From Mycobacterium sherrisii (GTDB taxonomy: Bacteria; Actinomycetota; Actinomycetes; Mycobacteriales; Mycobacteriaceae), in NCBI RefSeq assembly GCF_002102355.1, contig NZ_LQPT01000029.1:1-64000 (forward strand): a stretch of DNA of 64,000 nucleotides, given 5' to 3'. The first letter of the stretch is position 1. Each line of letters starts with the position of its first letter. Shown piece by piece: positions 1 to 8,885 of this stretch. Under the pieces are notes generated by a model. It was not told the DNA's origin. It worked only from the letters and a program-made list of their open reading frames with translations, and searched no databases. The translations under genes were made by a program, and so were the position numbers.

Positions 1-20
1 TCACCAAGCGCGCACGCGCA

Positions 21-69
21 CGTGAGGCAACAAACCACCCTTCGCGCGCATCTTGACGTGAGGCAACAA
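21..69. repeat. Short direct repeat upstream of the first gene
   Basis: The 13-base word CGTGAGGCAACAA occurs at 21-33 and again at 57-69, a 36-base period. It lies about 50 bases before the SRPBCC gene start. It could be a pair of regulator binding sites or a remnant of a longer repeat that continues left of the window. Only the repetition is seen; the role is unknown. Confidence 0.6.
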
Positions 70-115
70 GCCGACACGCTTCTGCGAGCGGGTTGGTGCG
101 GGCTAGGTTGGGTTG

Positions 116-550
116 ATGGTCACCCTCCATGTGGAGCACACGATCGCCGCGTCTCCGGAGCGGGTCTTTGACTGGTTGGCAGATCCGGTCAACTTGGCCA
201 CGGCGCCGCTGATATTCAAGGCCGCCTGGCGCCGCGATTCGCCGCCCCCGGGCGTGGGCGCCGTGCGGGAGGTCATCGCGGCTGGCGCGTGGTTGCGGGA
301 GGAGATCACCGCCTACGACGCGCCCCGCAGCTACTCCTACCGCGTCGTGCGCTCATTCCCGGCGAGCGAACACGAGGGCGGCACGATCGCGGTGTCGCCG
401 CTGGGCGCTGGAACTCACGTCGAATGGTCGACGACCTACACGATCCCGGCGCGCGGCGGCGGCAAGCTGACCGAGCGCCTCACGGTGCCGGTGTTGCGCT
501 CCAGCTTCCAGGCGATTCTTGCGGCCTGCGCCAAGGCGCTCGCCGAGTGA
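116..550 (+). CDS. SRPBCC (START/Bet v 1-like) family protein
   Basis: A 144-residue protein with the pattern of the polyketide cyclase/START-like fold. It opens with a beta strand (VTLHVEHTIAASPERVF) followed by the helix DWLADPVNL, then alternating strands (TAYDAPRSYSYRV, THVEWSTTYTI) and a long C-terminal helix (SSFQAILAACAKALAE). Such proteins bind hydrophobic ligands in a deep cavity; the ligand cannot be predicted. ATG at 116 is preferred over the TTG one codon upstream. Its stop is 3 bases from the stop of the convergent PPE gene, so the two transcripts collide here. The family call is from pattern only; no catalytic residues are recognisable. Confidence 0.75.
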   Translation: MVTLHVEHTIAASPERVFDWLADPVNLATAPLIFKAAWRRDSPPPGVGAVREVIAAGAWLREEITAYDAPRSYSYRVVRSFPASEHEGGTIAVSPLGAGTHVEWSTTYTIPARGGGKLTERLTVPVLRSSFQAILAACAKALAE

Positions 551-553
551 TCA

Positions 554-1771
554 CTACCCCAAAGCCGCTGCCGCCGCGGCTTCCTCCGCGGGCGCAACGA
601 GCCGGCGGGCCCAGTCGGCAAGACCGTCGGCGTTGAGCTGAGGTTGGATGCCGGCCGTTCCGGCCAGGCCGGGTGAGCTGGCCGCCGTGGCCAACGCGGG
701 TGACGGAATGTAGGAGACGGTGCCTGCGGCGTTGGTCAGGGTTGCCCCGGAGAGGCCGGCAAATCCAATAGCGGTGTCGTTGGTGGTGATGATGCTGGTT
801 CCCGGACCGAGCGTGACGGCGCCCGAGTTGAGGAAACCCAAGGCCCCGACCGCAAATTTGGGGGTGAGGGTAAGGCCTTCGGAACCAACGGTGACGACGC
901 CACTCACGTTGGCGCCGGTGGCTACGTTTACCCACTGTGGGACGACTCCGGCGGTGAAGATGCTGCCGGGGTTGAGGGTGATGGTCGAGCCGCTTTGGGC
1001 AGTGACTTCGAAGAAGCCGGCGACGCCCGTGGGTGCCATGGTGACCGACCCCGCATCGACGATCATGTGCGTGTTGGTCCCGACCGAGATGATGCTCAGG
1101 GGCGGCACGTTGGCCGACGTCCCGGGTGGGATCTGTTGGCCGATGGTGTTGGTGGCCGCCTGCTGCACCAAGGATTGGGTGCGCGCGCCGGTGAGATTGG
1201 CCGCGGCCTGGGTCATCGCGCGGGCCTGATCGGCCTGCCCGGCCGGGTTGCTCGTCTGCGGCGGCTCGTCGAATGACGCCAGGGTGCTGATGGCCCGCGA
1301 GTCGGCGGCGTAGGTGTACATCGCGGTGGCGTCCTGGGCCCACATCTGCGCGTACTCGGCTTCGCATGCCGCGATCGCCGGCGTGTTCTGACCGAAGAAG
1401 TTCGTTGCGACCAGTGCCATCAACTCCGCGCGATTGGCCGCGATCACCGGCGGCGGCACCGTCATGGCGAACGCCGCCTCGTAGGCCGCTGCCGCCGCAT
1501 AGGCCTGAGCCGAGGTCGCGGCGGCCTTCGCGGCGGCTGTCTGCAGCCAGTCCACATAGGGCGTGACGGCCGCGGTCATCCGCATCGATGACGGGCCGAA
1601 CCAGACTTGCCCGACCAGTCCTGCGGCTTGCGAAAGGTAGCCGCTGGCAGTCGATTCCAGCTGGGCCGCAAGTTCATCCCAGGCCGCCGCGGCGGCCAGC
1701 ATCGGTCCCGACCCGGGTCCGGCGTACATGCGGGCGGAGTTGATTTCCGGCATGAGCAACCCAAAGTCCAT
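554..1771 (-). CDS. PPE family protein
   Basis: A 405-residue PPE protein. The N-terminus ([18 protein letters not shown]) is the classic PPE start, here with MPE in place of PPE. It is followed by [18 protein letters not shown] and the WxG motif in VWFGPSS near residue 57, and an Ala-rich helical domain to about residue 180. The C-terminal half (about 200-405) is rich in Gly, Thr, Ser and Val in short hydrophobic strands ([27 protein letters not shown]) that look like an outer-surface beta repeat domain. PPE proteins are exported by ESX systems with a PE partner and an EspG chaperone. No PE gene is adjacent, so it is an orphan PPE that would need a partner elsewhere. ATG start at 1771. Confidence 0.93.
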   Translation of the reverse strand: MDFGLLMPEINSARMYAGPGSGPMLAAAAAWDELAAQLESTASGYLSQAAGLVGQVWFGPSSMRMTAAVTPYVDWLQTAAAKAAATSAQAYAAAAAYEAAFAMTVPPPVIAANRAELMALVATNFFGQNTPAIAACEAEYAQMWAQDATAMYTYAADSRAISTLASFDEPPQTSNPAGQADQARAMTQAAANLTGARTQSLVQQAATNTIGQQIPPGTSANVPPLSIISVGTNTHMIVDAGSVTMAPTGVAGFFEVTAQSGSTITLNPGSIFTAGVVPQWVNVATGANVSGVVTVGSEGLTLTPKFAVGALGFLNSGAVTLGPGTSIITTNDTAIGFAGLSGATLTNAAGTVSYIPSPALATAASSPGLAGTAGIQPQLNADGLADWARRLVAPAEEAAAAAALG

Positions 1772-1898
1772 GGCGTCGTTGCCTTTCGGACGGACCAGTA
1801 AAAAACGGCGAAGCCCATGGGATTTTTAGCATGGCGGGACTGGGTTTTGGGTGCTTTTGAGCGTGTGTATGCGACCGTGTCGGCAAACGATCCGGCGC

Positions 1899-2549
1899 TC
1901 AGAATGCGTCGGCGAGACCGATGGCGCGCACGGTGCTGGCGAGATGGTTCTGCACGGCCGCCAGCGCCCGCGGCAGATCGGCGTCGCGCACGGCTTCGGC
2001 GATGGCGAAGTGCTCCCGCAGGATCGTCGACACCCGATTGGGGTCGCGCAGCGCCGATTCACCCGTCATCCGCATCTGCCGGTCGCGCAGCGTCGAGTAG
2101 AAATTCGACAGAATCCCGTTGCCGGACTCCTCCAACGTGAGGGCGTGGAAGGACCGGTCGGCGACGAGGAATTCCCGCCAGTCATTTGCGGTGGTGGCCG
2201 TGCGTTGCCGTTGCAGCTCGCCGGACAGCCGCTCGAACACCGCGGCGCAGACCGCCGGTCCGCGGCCGATCACCTTCTTGGCGGCGTGTTGCTCGAGCAA
2301 CAGCCGGGCCTCGATGACCGCGCGCACCTCCTCGGGCGACACCGGTACCACCAGCGCCCCACGTTGCGGATACAGCCGCAACAGCCCCTCGGCCTCCATC
2401 CGCAAAAACGCCTCCCGCACCGGCGTTCGGGACATGCCGAGCGCACTGGCGATGTCGCCCTCGCTGATCAGCTCCCCACCGGGAAACGCGCCGGTCAGGA
2501 CCTGGTTCTTCACGTACTCCAAGGCCCGATCCTTGGCAGTCGCGGCCAC
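1899..2549 (-). CDS. GntR/FadR-type transcriptional regulator (FCD domain)
   Basis: A 216-residue GntR regulator. Residues about 1-75 form the winged helix-turn-helix (LISEGDIASALGMSRTPVREAF is split over the recognition helix, then RMEAEGLLRLYPQRGALV). Residues about 80-216 form an all-helical FCD ligand domain with the usual metal/ligand residues (DRSFHALTLEESGN, TILREHFAI). GTG start at 2549. It is divergent from the bicupin gene, and the shared 128-base region has a clear inverted repeat over the cupin promoter. It is therefore probably the repressor of that gene and perhaps of itself, released by an aromatic or carboxylic acid effector (inference). Confidence 0.9.
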   Translation of the reverse strand: MAATAKDRALEYVKNQVLTGAFPGGELISEGDIASALGMSRTPVREAFLRMEAEGLLRLYPQRGALVVPVSPEEVRAVIEARLLLEQHAAKKVIGRGPAVCAAVFERLSGELQRQRTATTANDWREFLVADRSFHALTLEESGNGILSNFYSTLRDRQMRMTGESALRDPNRVSTILREHFAIAEAVRDADLPRALAAVQNHLASTVRAIGLADAF

Positions 2550-2571
2550 CGCACCTCCTTGTAGCTGAGTC

Positions 2572-2639
2572 GTATCTCACATGTGTGCATGACGTTACAC
2601 GAGGCCGTGATTGACGCTGAGATACAAGTTAGATACTAT
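2572..2639 (+). promoter_or_regulatory. Divergent control region: inverted repeat plus sigma70-like promoter
   Basis: An exact inverted repeat GTATCTCA (2572-2579) / TGAGATAC (2618-2625) lies between the GntR gene and the bicupin gene. A promoter for the cupin gene is readable as TTGACG at 2611-2616, a 17-base spacer, and TACTAT at 2634-2639. The right arm of the repeat sits in the spacer and a further GATAC overlaps the -10 box. Occupancy by the GntR protein would block this promoter. The predicted start of transcription is near 2646, giving a leader of about 30 bases with GAGGAG before the cupin start. Motifs are seen; binding is inferred. Confidence 0.65.
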
Positions 2640-2677
2640 TCAAATACCAATGCACTCAATTTGTGAGGAGATGTGCA

Positions 2678-3712
2678 ATGTCCACTCCGAACCGGGCCCA
2701 CACCGTGCCCGTGAACCTGGACCCGACCATTCCCGCGCCGATGACCGATGTGTCCGAATTCGGGTTCGAGGGCCGGTTCGTCGACTGGGCAGACGACGCC
2801 CGCTACTTCGAGTACTCCAAGGCCGCAAACCCGATCGGCTCCGGACATGTCCCGCCCATGCCGATTACCCAGTTCGGACCGGACGTGTACCTGGATCAGC
2901 CAACCGGTGTGGTCCCCCTGGACCTGTCGACCGAGCTGGGCGTCGAGACCGGGGCCGCCACCAGCCCGGCCCTGCTGGCCAACTTCGTGCGGATTCGCGC
3001 CGGCGAGCAGATCGACACCAGTCCGAACGCCACCTCGCAGCTGTACTACGTGCTGTTCGGCCACGGGTTCGCCGCGGTCAACGGCCGGCTGGTCAAGTGG
3101 GAGAAGGGCGACTTTTTGACCCTGCCCGCCGGGGTCAGCTCGGTCTTCTACGCCGACTCCGAGGCGGCCATGTACTGGGTGCACGACGAGCCGCTGCTGC
3201 GTTACCTGGGTGCCGAGGCGCGTGAGCCGAGGTTCCGGGCGACCAAGTTCCGCCGCGTCGACGCGGTCGCCAAGCTGGAGGAGATCGCCGCGCGACCCGG
3301 CGCCAACGACAAGAGCCGTGTGAGCGTGCTGCTGGCCAACGAGAACCAGGAGCAGACGCTGACCATCACCCACGTCCTGTGGGCGATGTTCGGGGTGTTG
3401 CCGCCCAACCAGGAACAGCGTCCGCACCGGCACCAGTCCGTCGCGCTGGACCTCATCTTGGACGCGCCGCCCACCGGCTGCTACACGCTGCTGGGCACCC
3501 GCCTCGACGACCGCGGCAACATCGTCGAGCCGATCCGGGTGGACTGGCAGGCCGGCGGGGCGTTCACCACGCCGCCGGGCATGTGGCACGCCCACTACAA
3601 CGAGACCGACTACCCGGCGCACCTGATTCCGGTGCAGGACGCGGGACTGCAGACGCACCTGCGCAGCCTCGACATCAAGTTCACCCAGCGCCGCGACCTC
3701 GTCGCCGGCTGA
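2678..3712 (+). CDS. Bicupin, gentisate 1,2-dioxygenase-like
   Basis: A 344-residue protein with two cupin domains. The first spans about residues 95-175 (SQLYYVLFGHGFAAVNGR, WEKGDFLTLPAG). The second spans about 245-330 with the metal-binding pattern PHRHQSVALDLIL and the late His in GMWHAHYNE. Length and double-cupin layout match gentisate 1,2-dioxygenase and 1-hydroxy-2-naphthoate dioxygenase, which cleave aromatic rings with Fe(II). The first cupin has lost the His pair, as in that family. ATG at 2678 is chosen because GAGGAG lies 7 bases upstream; a GTG at 2663 is in frame but has no site. No other ring-cleavage pathway genes are adjacent, so the substrate is open. It is probably controlled by the divergent GntR protein. 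Confidence 0.8.
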   Translation: MSTPNRAHTVPVNLDPTIPAPMTDVSEFGFEGRFVDWADDARYFEYSKAANPIGSGHVPPMPITQFGPDVYLDQPTGVVPLDLSTELGVETGAATSPALLANFVRIRAGEQIDTSPNATSQLYYVLFGHGFAAVNGRLVKWEKGDFLTLPAGVSSVFYADSEAAMYWVHDEPLLRYLGAEAREPRFRATKFRRVDAVAKLEEIAARPGANDKSRVSVLLANENQEQTLTITHVLWAMFGVLPPNQEQRPHRHQSVALDLILDAPPTGCYTLLGTRLDDRGNIVEPIRVDWQAGGAFTTPPGMWHAHYNETDYPAHLIPVQDAGLQTHLRSLDIKFTQRRDLVAG

Positions 3713-3759
3713 GCCGGGCGCTGTGCGTCGCGTCCGGTTGACGAATACTGTGACGTGGC

Positions 3760-4767
3760 ATGACGTTGCCCCTGCTGGGTCCGGTGTCGCTCACGGGCTT
3801 TCAGAACGGCTGGTTCTTCCTGTTCCTGCTGGCCGTACTGCTGCTGGCGGGGTTGTATGTGGTCCAGCAGTTCGCCCGGCGGCGGCGCGTCCTGCGATTC
3901 GCCAACATGGAGGTGCTGGAACGGGTCGCGCCGGCCCGACTGAGCCGGTGGCGGCACGTGCCGACGATTCTGCTCGTGGTGTCCCTGGTGTTGCTCACCA
4001 CGGCGATGGCCGGGCCGACGACCGATGTTCGGATTCCGCTGAACCGTGCCGTGGTGATGCTGGTGATCGATGTCTCCGAGTCGATGGCCGCCACCGACGT
4101 CGCTCCCAACCGGCTGGCCGCCGCGAAGGAGGCCGGTAAGCAGTTCGCCGACGAGTTGACACCGGCCATCAATCTGGGGCTGGTGGCATTCGCGGCCAAC
4201 GCCACGCTGCTGGTTTCCCCGACGACGAACCGCGGCGCGGTCAAGGCGGCCATCGACGGACTGCAACCGGCCCCGAAAACCGCGACGGGAGAAGGCCTTT
4301 TCACCGCGCTGCAGGCGATCGCGACGGTCGGGGCGGTGATGGGCGGCGGCGAGGGTCCGCCGCCGGCCCGCATCGTGCTCGAGTCGGACGGCGCCGAAAA
4401 CGTCCCGCTGGACCCCAACGCGCCGCAGGGCGCCTTCACCGCGGCGCGCGCGGCCAAGGGTGCGGGCGTGCAGATCTCGACGATCTCGTTCGGCACGCCC
4501 GACGGGACGGTGGAATATCAGGGGGCGACGATCCCCGTTCCGGTCGACGATCAGACGCTGCAGGAGATCTGCAAAATCACCGACGGCCAGGCCTTCCATG
4601 CCGACAGTCTGCAGTCGCTCAAGGAGGTTTACTCGACGCTGCAGCGCCAGATCGGCTACGAAACCGTCAAGGGCGACGCCAGCCTGGCGTGGGTGCTACT
4701 CGGGACAGTCGTGATGGCCGGCGCGGTCTCGGCCGGTCTCATCCTCAACCGCCGGCTGCCGGCCTGA
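3760..4767 (+). CDS. Membrane von Willebrand factor A protein (BatA/Rv1481-like)
   Basis: A 335-residue protein with two N-terminal membrane helices (about 17-36 and 67-86), a VWA domain (about 94-290) with the metal-ion site DVSES (Asp104, Ser106, Ser108), and a last membrane helix (about 305-328). It closely resembles M. tuberculosis Rv1481, which sits in a MoxR ATPase/DUF58 operon concerned with envelope or stress assembly. Here there is no moxR or DUF58 gene beside it. The next gene is a paralogue in the opposite orientation, starting its stop 8 bases downstream. In the second metal loop, LESDG replaces the more usual LFSDG/LLSDG. Family assignment is strong; the role is inferred from relatives. 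Confidence 0.88.
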   Translation: MTLPLLGPVSLTGFQNGWFFLFLLAVLLLAGLYVVQQFARRRRVLRFANMEVLERVAPARLSRWRHVPTILLVVSLVLLTTAMAGPTTDVRIPLNRAVVMLVIDVSESMAATDVAPNRLAAAKEAGKQFADELTPAINLGLVAFAANATLLVSPTTNRGAVKAAIDGLQPAPKTATGEGLFTALQAIATVGAVMGGGEGPPPARIVLESDGAENVPLDPNAPQGAFTAARAAKGAGVQISTISFGTPDGTVEYQGATIPVPVDDQTLQEICKITDGQAFHADSLQSLKEVYSTLQRQIGYETVKGDASLAWVLLGTVVMAGAVSAGLILNRRLPA

Positions 4768-4775
4768 GCGGGACT

Positions 4776-5759
4776 TCAGGCGGGCAAGCGCCGGTTGATC
4801 AGCAGCGCCAGCGCCGCGGCGAGCAGCGCGGTGAGGAAGCCCAGCCGCAGCCAGCCGGCCCCGCCGGGCCCGGGCACCGTGCGGTAGCCGATCTCGTTCT
4901 GGATGGCTTTGTAGTCCTTTTCGAGCTCGTCGAGGTTGGACGCGGTGTAGGCCTGCCCGCCGGCGAGCTGGGCGACCTTCTTCATCTGGTCCGTCGACAC
5001 GGGCACCTTGATCTGCGCCCCGTTGAGGCTGATGTTGCCGTTGGGTGTGCCGAACGAGATCGTCGAGATCGGCACACCCTGATCCTTGGCCAGACGCGCC
5101 GAGGTGTAGACGCCGTCGTGCGGATCGCCGGGATCGGTCGGCCGGTTCTCCCCGCCGTCGGACAGCAACACGATGCGGGCCGGCGGCGGGGTGTCCCCGC
5201 CGGACTGGCTGGTCGCCTCGATGGCGTGCAGCGCCGTGTAGATGGCCTCCCCGGTGGCCGTGCCGTCAGCGGTTTGCAGCTTCTGCAGGGCGTCGATGGT
5301 GGCCTGATGTTGCGGCGTCGGCGGGACCAGCAGGTAAGGGGTTCCGGCGAACCCGACCAGGCCGAGGTTGATGCCCGGCGTCAGCTGCGCGGCGAACTTG
5401 CTGGCGGCCTGCTCGGCGGCCCTGAGCCGGTCGGGCTCGACGTCGGTGGCCCGCATCGACTGCGACATGTCGATGACCAGCATGACGACAGCGCGATTGC
5501 GCGGGATGCGCATGTCGTGGGTCGGGGTGCCCAGTGAGACGGTCAGTAGCGCCAGGCTGAGCACCGCGACCGCTATCGGTAGATGTCGCCAAATCGATTG
5601 CGGCACCTCGGCTTCGGTGAAGCGGCGCAACCGATGCCGGCGCCGCGACTGCACCAGCACGTACCCGGCCAACAGTGCCAGCGGAATCAGGCCGAACAGC
5701 AACAGGGCCGGTCGTTGGAAGCCGTAGAGCGGCAGCGGTCCGATCAGGGGAAGCGACAC
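4776..5759 (-). CDS. Membrane von Willebrand factor A protein, convergent paralogue
   Basis: A 327-residue protein with the same architecture as the plus-strand neighbour: N-terminal helices (about 16-37 and 58-77), a VWA domain with DMSQS (Asp97, Ser99, Ser101) and a C-terminal helix ending NRRLPA. Both paralogues end in the same RRLPA tail. The two genes face tail to tail with 8 bases between stops, so they look like an inverted duplication or two captures of the Rv1481 family. This copy is nearer to Rv1481 in places ([22 protein letters not shown] is split across its first VWA strand). No accompanying MoxR ATPase is present, so these may act with a MoxR encoded elsewhere. Confidence 0.88.
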   Translation of the reverse strand: MSLPLIGPLPLYGFQRPALLLFGLIPLALLAGYVLVQSRRRHRLRRFTEAEVPQSIWRHLPIAVAVLSLALLTVSLGTPTHDMRIPRNRAVVMLVIDMSQSMRATDVEPDRLRAAEQAASKFAAQLTPGINLGLVGFAGTPYLLVPPTPQHQATIDALQKLQTADGTATGEAIYTALHAIEATSQSGGDTPPPARIVLLSDGGENRPTDPGDPHDGVYTSARLAKDQGVPISTISFGTPNGNISLNGAQIKVPVSTDQMKKVAQLAGGQAYTASNLDELEKDYKAIQNEIGYRTVPGPGGAGWLRLGFLTALLAAALALLINRRLPA

Positions 5760-5800
5760 CCGCTAGTAAAGATGAGTACCAGGTGCCCGTCAAACGGTCG

Positions 5801-7099
5801 CTATTCGCGCCGCAGTCGGGACTCGACGAACTTCTCCAAGTTCTCCCACTCCCGCACCGCCGCGGAGTACGGCGCGGCGGGCTCGTCCACCGTGCCCGGC
5901 TCCAGCACGTGAGCCACCAGCTTGCCCAGCGGCTGGTCCAGCTCGAGCGCCTTGTCGACCGTGCTCTCCTCGGAGTAGTCGCCGACGTCGCGCAGTAGCT
6001 CCACGGCCAGGTCGAGTTGGTCGCGATCCACCGCGTCGGGACCGTCGGCGATGTCCTCGGCCAGCCCGCTGAGCACGTAGATGTTCTCGTCGGTGACCTC
6101 CACGACTAGCGACCCGTCGGTGGCGGCGGTGCGGATGTCGTCATAGGTGCTCAGATCGGACAGGTCGTGGTCGTGCTCGTCGGCCAGGTAGCGCGCCAGG
6201 GCCCGCTCGGACGGGAACACGCTGATTCGTCCGTTGCGGCCCAGGAAGATGGGTCGATCGTCGAGGTAGCAGCGCAGCGTGTAGAACGTGCCCGAACTCG
6301 TCATGATCCGGACGGGGTCGATGCCGACCTCGACCCAGAAGTCCTCGTCGCCGCCCAGCACGACGGTGTCGCCGGGAGCGCGGACCCCGGACTCTTCGTC
6401 GCCCTTTTCGTCGGTGTCTTGGGTGTCTTGGGTGTCTTGGGTGTCTTCGGGGGCCTCGTCGTCGGCGGTTTGCGGCTCGGCTTCTTCCTGCGGCTCCTCC
6501 CGCTCCTGCGCCAACTCGGCCGCGGCCGTTTTCGACGCCGTCTCGTCAACCTCGGGGATGCTGATGATCTCCTCGACGGCGGTCAGCACGTCATCCCAAC
6601 TGCGGCCGATGATCTCGCCGATCACGTGCCAGCGCTTCTCGCCCGCCTTGCCGGTGAAATGGTCGATGCCGCCGGCCACGGTGCCCAAACTGGGATTGCC
6701 GTTGAAGAACTTCGACACCGCCGCCAGCTCACACACCGACCCGATCGACGACACGATCGCCAACGCCCCCGCTAACGCGGTCACCGACTCCTCGGTCGGC
6801 TTCTCGGCCACCAACTCCTCGACGGCGACCAGGTCGAACCGCCGATCCTCGGCCGGTTCGAAACTGTGTGCGTGCGCCGCGGTCAGCTTCTCCCACGCCG
6901 GGTGGTCGACCAGATCGTTATCGGTGTCGGTGCGCACGAACGCGACCAGGTCGGCAATCGACTCGAAGGCGAACAAGTCCTCGTCCTTGCCCAAAAACGC
7001 CTCCCACTCGTCGCCCGAGTCGCGCCAGCGAGGTGCCCACACCGTGTACCGGTCACCCTCGGACAGGCTCAGGCGGATGGGGACGAGGTCAGCAGCCAT
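5801..7099 (-). CDS. Conserved mycobacterial protein, Rv3311-like
   Basis: A 432-residue acidic, soluble protein matching Rv3311 of M. tuberculosis in length, gene position next to sapM, and sequence style. The N-terminal half (about 1-165) carries Trp/Phe-rich elements (YTVWAPRWRDSGDEWEAF, FFNGNPSLGTVAGG, KRWHVIGEIIGRSWDDVL). The C-terminal half (about 240-430) resembles the first in pattern (FYTLRCYLDDRPIFLGR, ALARYLADEHDHDL). The two are joined by a low-complexity Glu/Asp/Gln linker (about 190-235) holding a DTQ tandem repeat. No signal peptide, membrane helix or catalytic motif is seen. Function is unknown. ATG start at 7099. Confidence 0.85.
   Translation of the reverse strand: MAADLVPIRLSLSEGDRYTVWAPRWRDSGDEWEAFLGKDEDLFAFESIADLVAFVRTDTDNDLVDHPAWEKLTAAHAHSFEPAEDRRFDLVAVEELVAEKPTEESVTALAGALAIVSSIGSVCELAAVSKFFNGNPSLGTVAGGIDHFTGKAGEKRWHVIGEIIGRSWDDVLTAVEEIISIPEVDETASKTAAAELAQEREEPQEEAEPQTADDEAPEDTQDTQDTQDTDEKGDEESGVRAPGDTVVLGGDEDFWVEVGIDPVRIMTSSGTFYTLRCYLDDRPIFLGRNGRISVFPSERALARYLADEHDHDLSDLSTYDDIRTAATDGSLVVEVTDENIYVLSGLAEDIADGPDAVDRDQLDLAVELLRDVGDYSEESTVDKALELDQPLGKLVAHVLEPGTVDEPAAPYSAAVREWENLEKFVESRLRRE
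6413..6448 (-). repeat. In-gene 9-base tandem repeat encoding Asp-Thr-Gln
   Basis: Four copies of a 9-base unit (GGTGTCTTG on the plus strand; the last copy ends in C) lie in the acidic linker of the Rv3311-like gene and encode the DTQ repeats. Being a multiple of three, copy-number change would keep the frame, so this site is likely to vary in length between strains without breaking the protein. Confidence 0.85.
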
Positions 7100-7147
7100 G
7101 CGGCACAGAATAGCGACGACCGGCGGGCCCGCCCGGCCCGGTGGCGG

Positions 7148-8008
7148 CTATCCCGCCCAGATGCTGGCAAGCGCGGGGGCGTTCGCGGCGTTACCCGTCT
7201 TCGGCAGCCCATACATCTGCTCGATGGTGGACAGCAAGTTGTAATGGCTCATCGGTTCGGCATAGTTGCCCGGCTGCACGTGCGCGCCGTAGATGATCGT
7301 CGGGATCTGGTTGCGGTTGCCGCCGTCGTCCTCGTCCCAGGTCACGATCAGCAGGCTGTTGTTGGCCACCGCCCAGTTGGCGTATCCGGATAGCTGGCGG
7401 TTCAGCCAGGCATCGCCCTGGGCGATGGAGCCGTCGTGCATGTTGTCGTCGTTGTTGGGGATGACGAACGCCACCGTCGGCAGGGCGGCGTAATTGCCCT
7501 GCGGGAACGCGGAGAAAGGCACCGAATTGGCCGGCGGCACATTGGTGAAGTTGGCCCACGGTACGTGCTTGCGGGCGTACTTGCCCGCGCTGCACACAAG
7601 CGAGCCGACGGCCGGCAGATCCTCGGCGTAACCGACGAATGTGTAACCGGCGCCGAGCAATTCGGAACCCAGGTTCGGTGCGTTGCCGGCGTTGATCGGG
7701 CACGAGTCCTTGGTCACGCCGAACGTATTACCGGCGAAGAGGGCCAGGTAATTCGGCTCGCTGGGATGTGTTTCGGCGTACGACTGGACCATGTTGGCAC
7801 CATGGCTGGCAAGGGCATTGATGAACGGGTTCTGCGGGCTGCCGATGATGTGTCCCTCAGAACGGTTCTCCTCCACCACGATCACGATGTGCGCAGGCCG
7901 TGGCAGCGCCGCGGCCGCCGTCACCCGCGGAGCCAACGGCGTAGCCGCCAGCCATGTCAGCGCCACAGCGACGACCAACCTTGCGGGACTTGGAATTTGG
8001 CGAAACAC
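7148..8008 (-). CDS. sapM: Secreted acid phosphatase SapM
   Basis: A 286-residue secreted phosphatase of the phosphoesterase (PF04185) family. It has a Sec signal peptide (about 1-33, RLVVAVALTWLAATPLAP core, cleavage near TAAAA). This is followed by the SapM landmarks HIVIVVEENRS, ETHPSEPNYLALFAGN, GYAEDLPAVGS, NDDNMHDGS and VTWDEDDG, which hold the metal and catalytic residues. In M. tuberculosis SapM hydrolyses phosphatidylinositol 3-phosphate and blocks phagosome maturation. Gene order next to the Rv3311 homologue and upp is conserved. GTG start at 8008; an N-terminus somewhat shorter than in M. tuberculosis is compatible with a complete signal peptide. Confidence 0.95.
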   Translation of the reverse strand: MFRQIPSPARLVVAVALTWLAATPLAPRVTAAAALPRPAHIVIVVEENRSEGHIIGSPQNPFINALASHGANMVQSYAETHPSEPNYLALFAGNTFGVTKDSCPINAGNAPNLGSELLGAGYTFVGYAEDLPAVGSLVCSAGKYARKHVPWANFTNVPPANSVPFSAFPQGNYAALPTVAFVIPNNDDNMHDGSIAQGDAWLNRQLSGYANWAVANNSLLIVTWDEDDGGNRNQIPTIIYGAHVQPGNYAEPMSHYNLLSTIEQMYGLPKTGNAANAPALASIWAG

Positions 8009-8111
8009 CGGGGGAGCATACGAGCGCCGGCACGGGACGGGGCGCAGGCGCGCGTGCGTGTCAGCGGCACTTTAGCCAACTGACGTCGGATCGTTATATA
8101 CGCTCGGACGC

Positions 8112-8885
8112 ATGGACGTCCGCGTGATCGACCATCCGTTGGCTGCCGCCCGGCTGACGGTGTTGCGCGACGAACGTACCGATGCGGCCGGGTTTCGGGC
8201 GGCTCTGCGTGAGCTGACGCTGATGCTGGTCTACGAGGCCACCCGGGACGCGGCCACGGCGCCCGTCCGGATCCGGACGCCGCTGGCCGAGACGTTCGGC
8301 ACCCGACTGGTCAACCCGCCGCTGCTGGTGCCGGTGTTGCGGGCCGGGCTGGGCATGATCGACGAGGCCCACGCGGCGATCCCGGAGGCGCAGGTCGGCT
8401 TCGTCGGCGTGGCCCGTGACGAGGAAACCCACCAGCCGTTTCCGTACATGGAATCGCTGCCCGACAGGTTGGACCAACGGCCGGTGATGGTGCTCGACCC
8501 GATGCTGGCCACCGGCGGGTCGATGCGGTACACGATCGAGCTGCTGCAGTGCCGCGGCGCGACGGATATCAGCGTGCTCTGTGTCGTGGCCGCGCCGGAA
8601 GGCATTGCGGCGGTTGAGGAAATCGCCCCGAACGCGCGGGTGTTCACCGCCGCGGTGGACAACGGACTCAACGAGTCGGCCTTTATCGTGCCCGGCCTCG
8701 GCGACGCCGGCGATCGTCAGTTCGGGCCGCGCACCTTCACCAGCGTTGCACCGAAGCAGTCAACTCAGCGCGCAGCGCGGCAGCGTAAGTCCGCGAAGAC
8801 GTCAGGTCGCCGCCGGGTGGGCAGCGAATCTCCAAGTAGCACTTCAACTTCGGCTCGGTACCGGAAGGGCGCACCACCACCCTGA
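8112..8885 (+). CDS. upp: Uracil phosphoribosyltransferase with an extra C-terminal tail
   Basis: Converts uracil and PRPP to UMP in pyrimidine salvage. Residues 1-207 match the full bacterial Upp protein: [10 protein letters not shown], the PRPP loop [12 protein letters not shown], and the uracil-binding C-terminal loop [16 protein letters not shown] that normally ends the protein. Here the frame runs on for 50 more codons (8733-8885) in Ser/Arg/Pro-rich sequence with no relation to Upp. This tail is antisense to the last 50 codons of pmmB, so it looks like read-through after loss of the usual stop codon. Enzyme activity may survive, as the family active site is complete. ATG start at 8112. 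Confidence 0.93.
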   Translation: MDVRVIDHPLAAARLTVLRDERTDAAGFRAALRELTLMLVYEATRDAATAPVRIRTPLAETFGTRLVNPPLLVPVLRAGLGMIDEAHAAIPEAQVGFVGVARDEETHQPFPYMESLPDRLDQRPVMVLDPMLATGGSMRYTIELLQCRGATDISVLCVVAAPEGIAAVEEIAPNARVFTAAVDNGLNESAFIVPGLGDAGDRQFGPRTFTSVAPKQSTQRAARQRKSAKTSGRRRVGSESPSSTSTSARYRKGAPPP

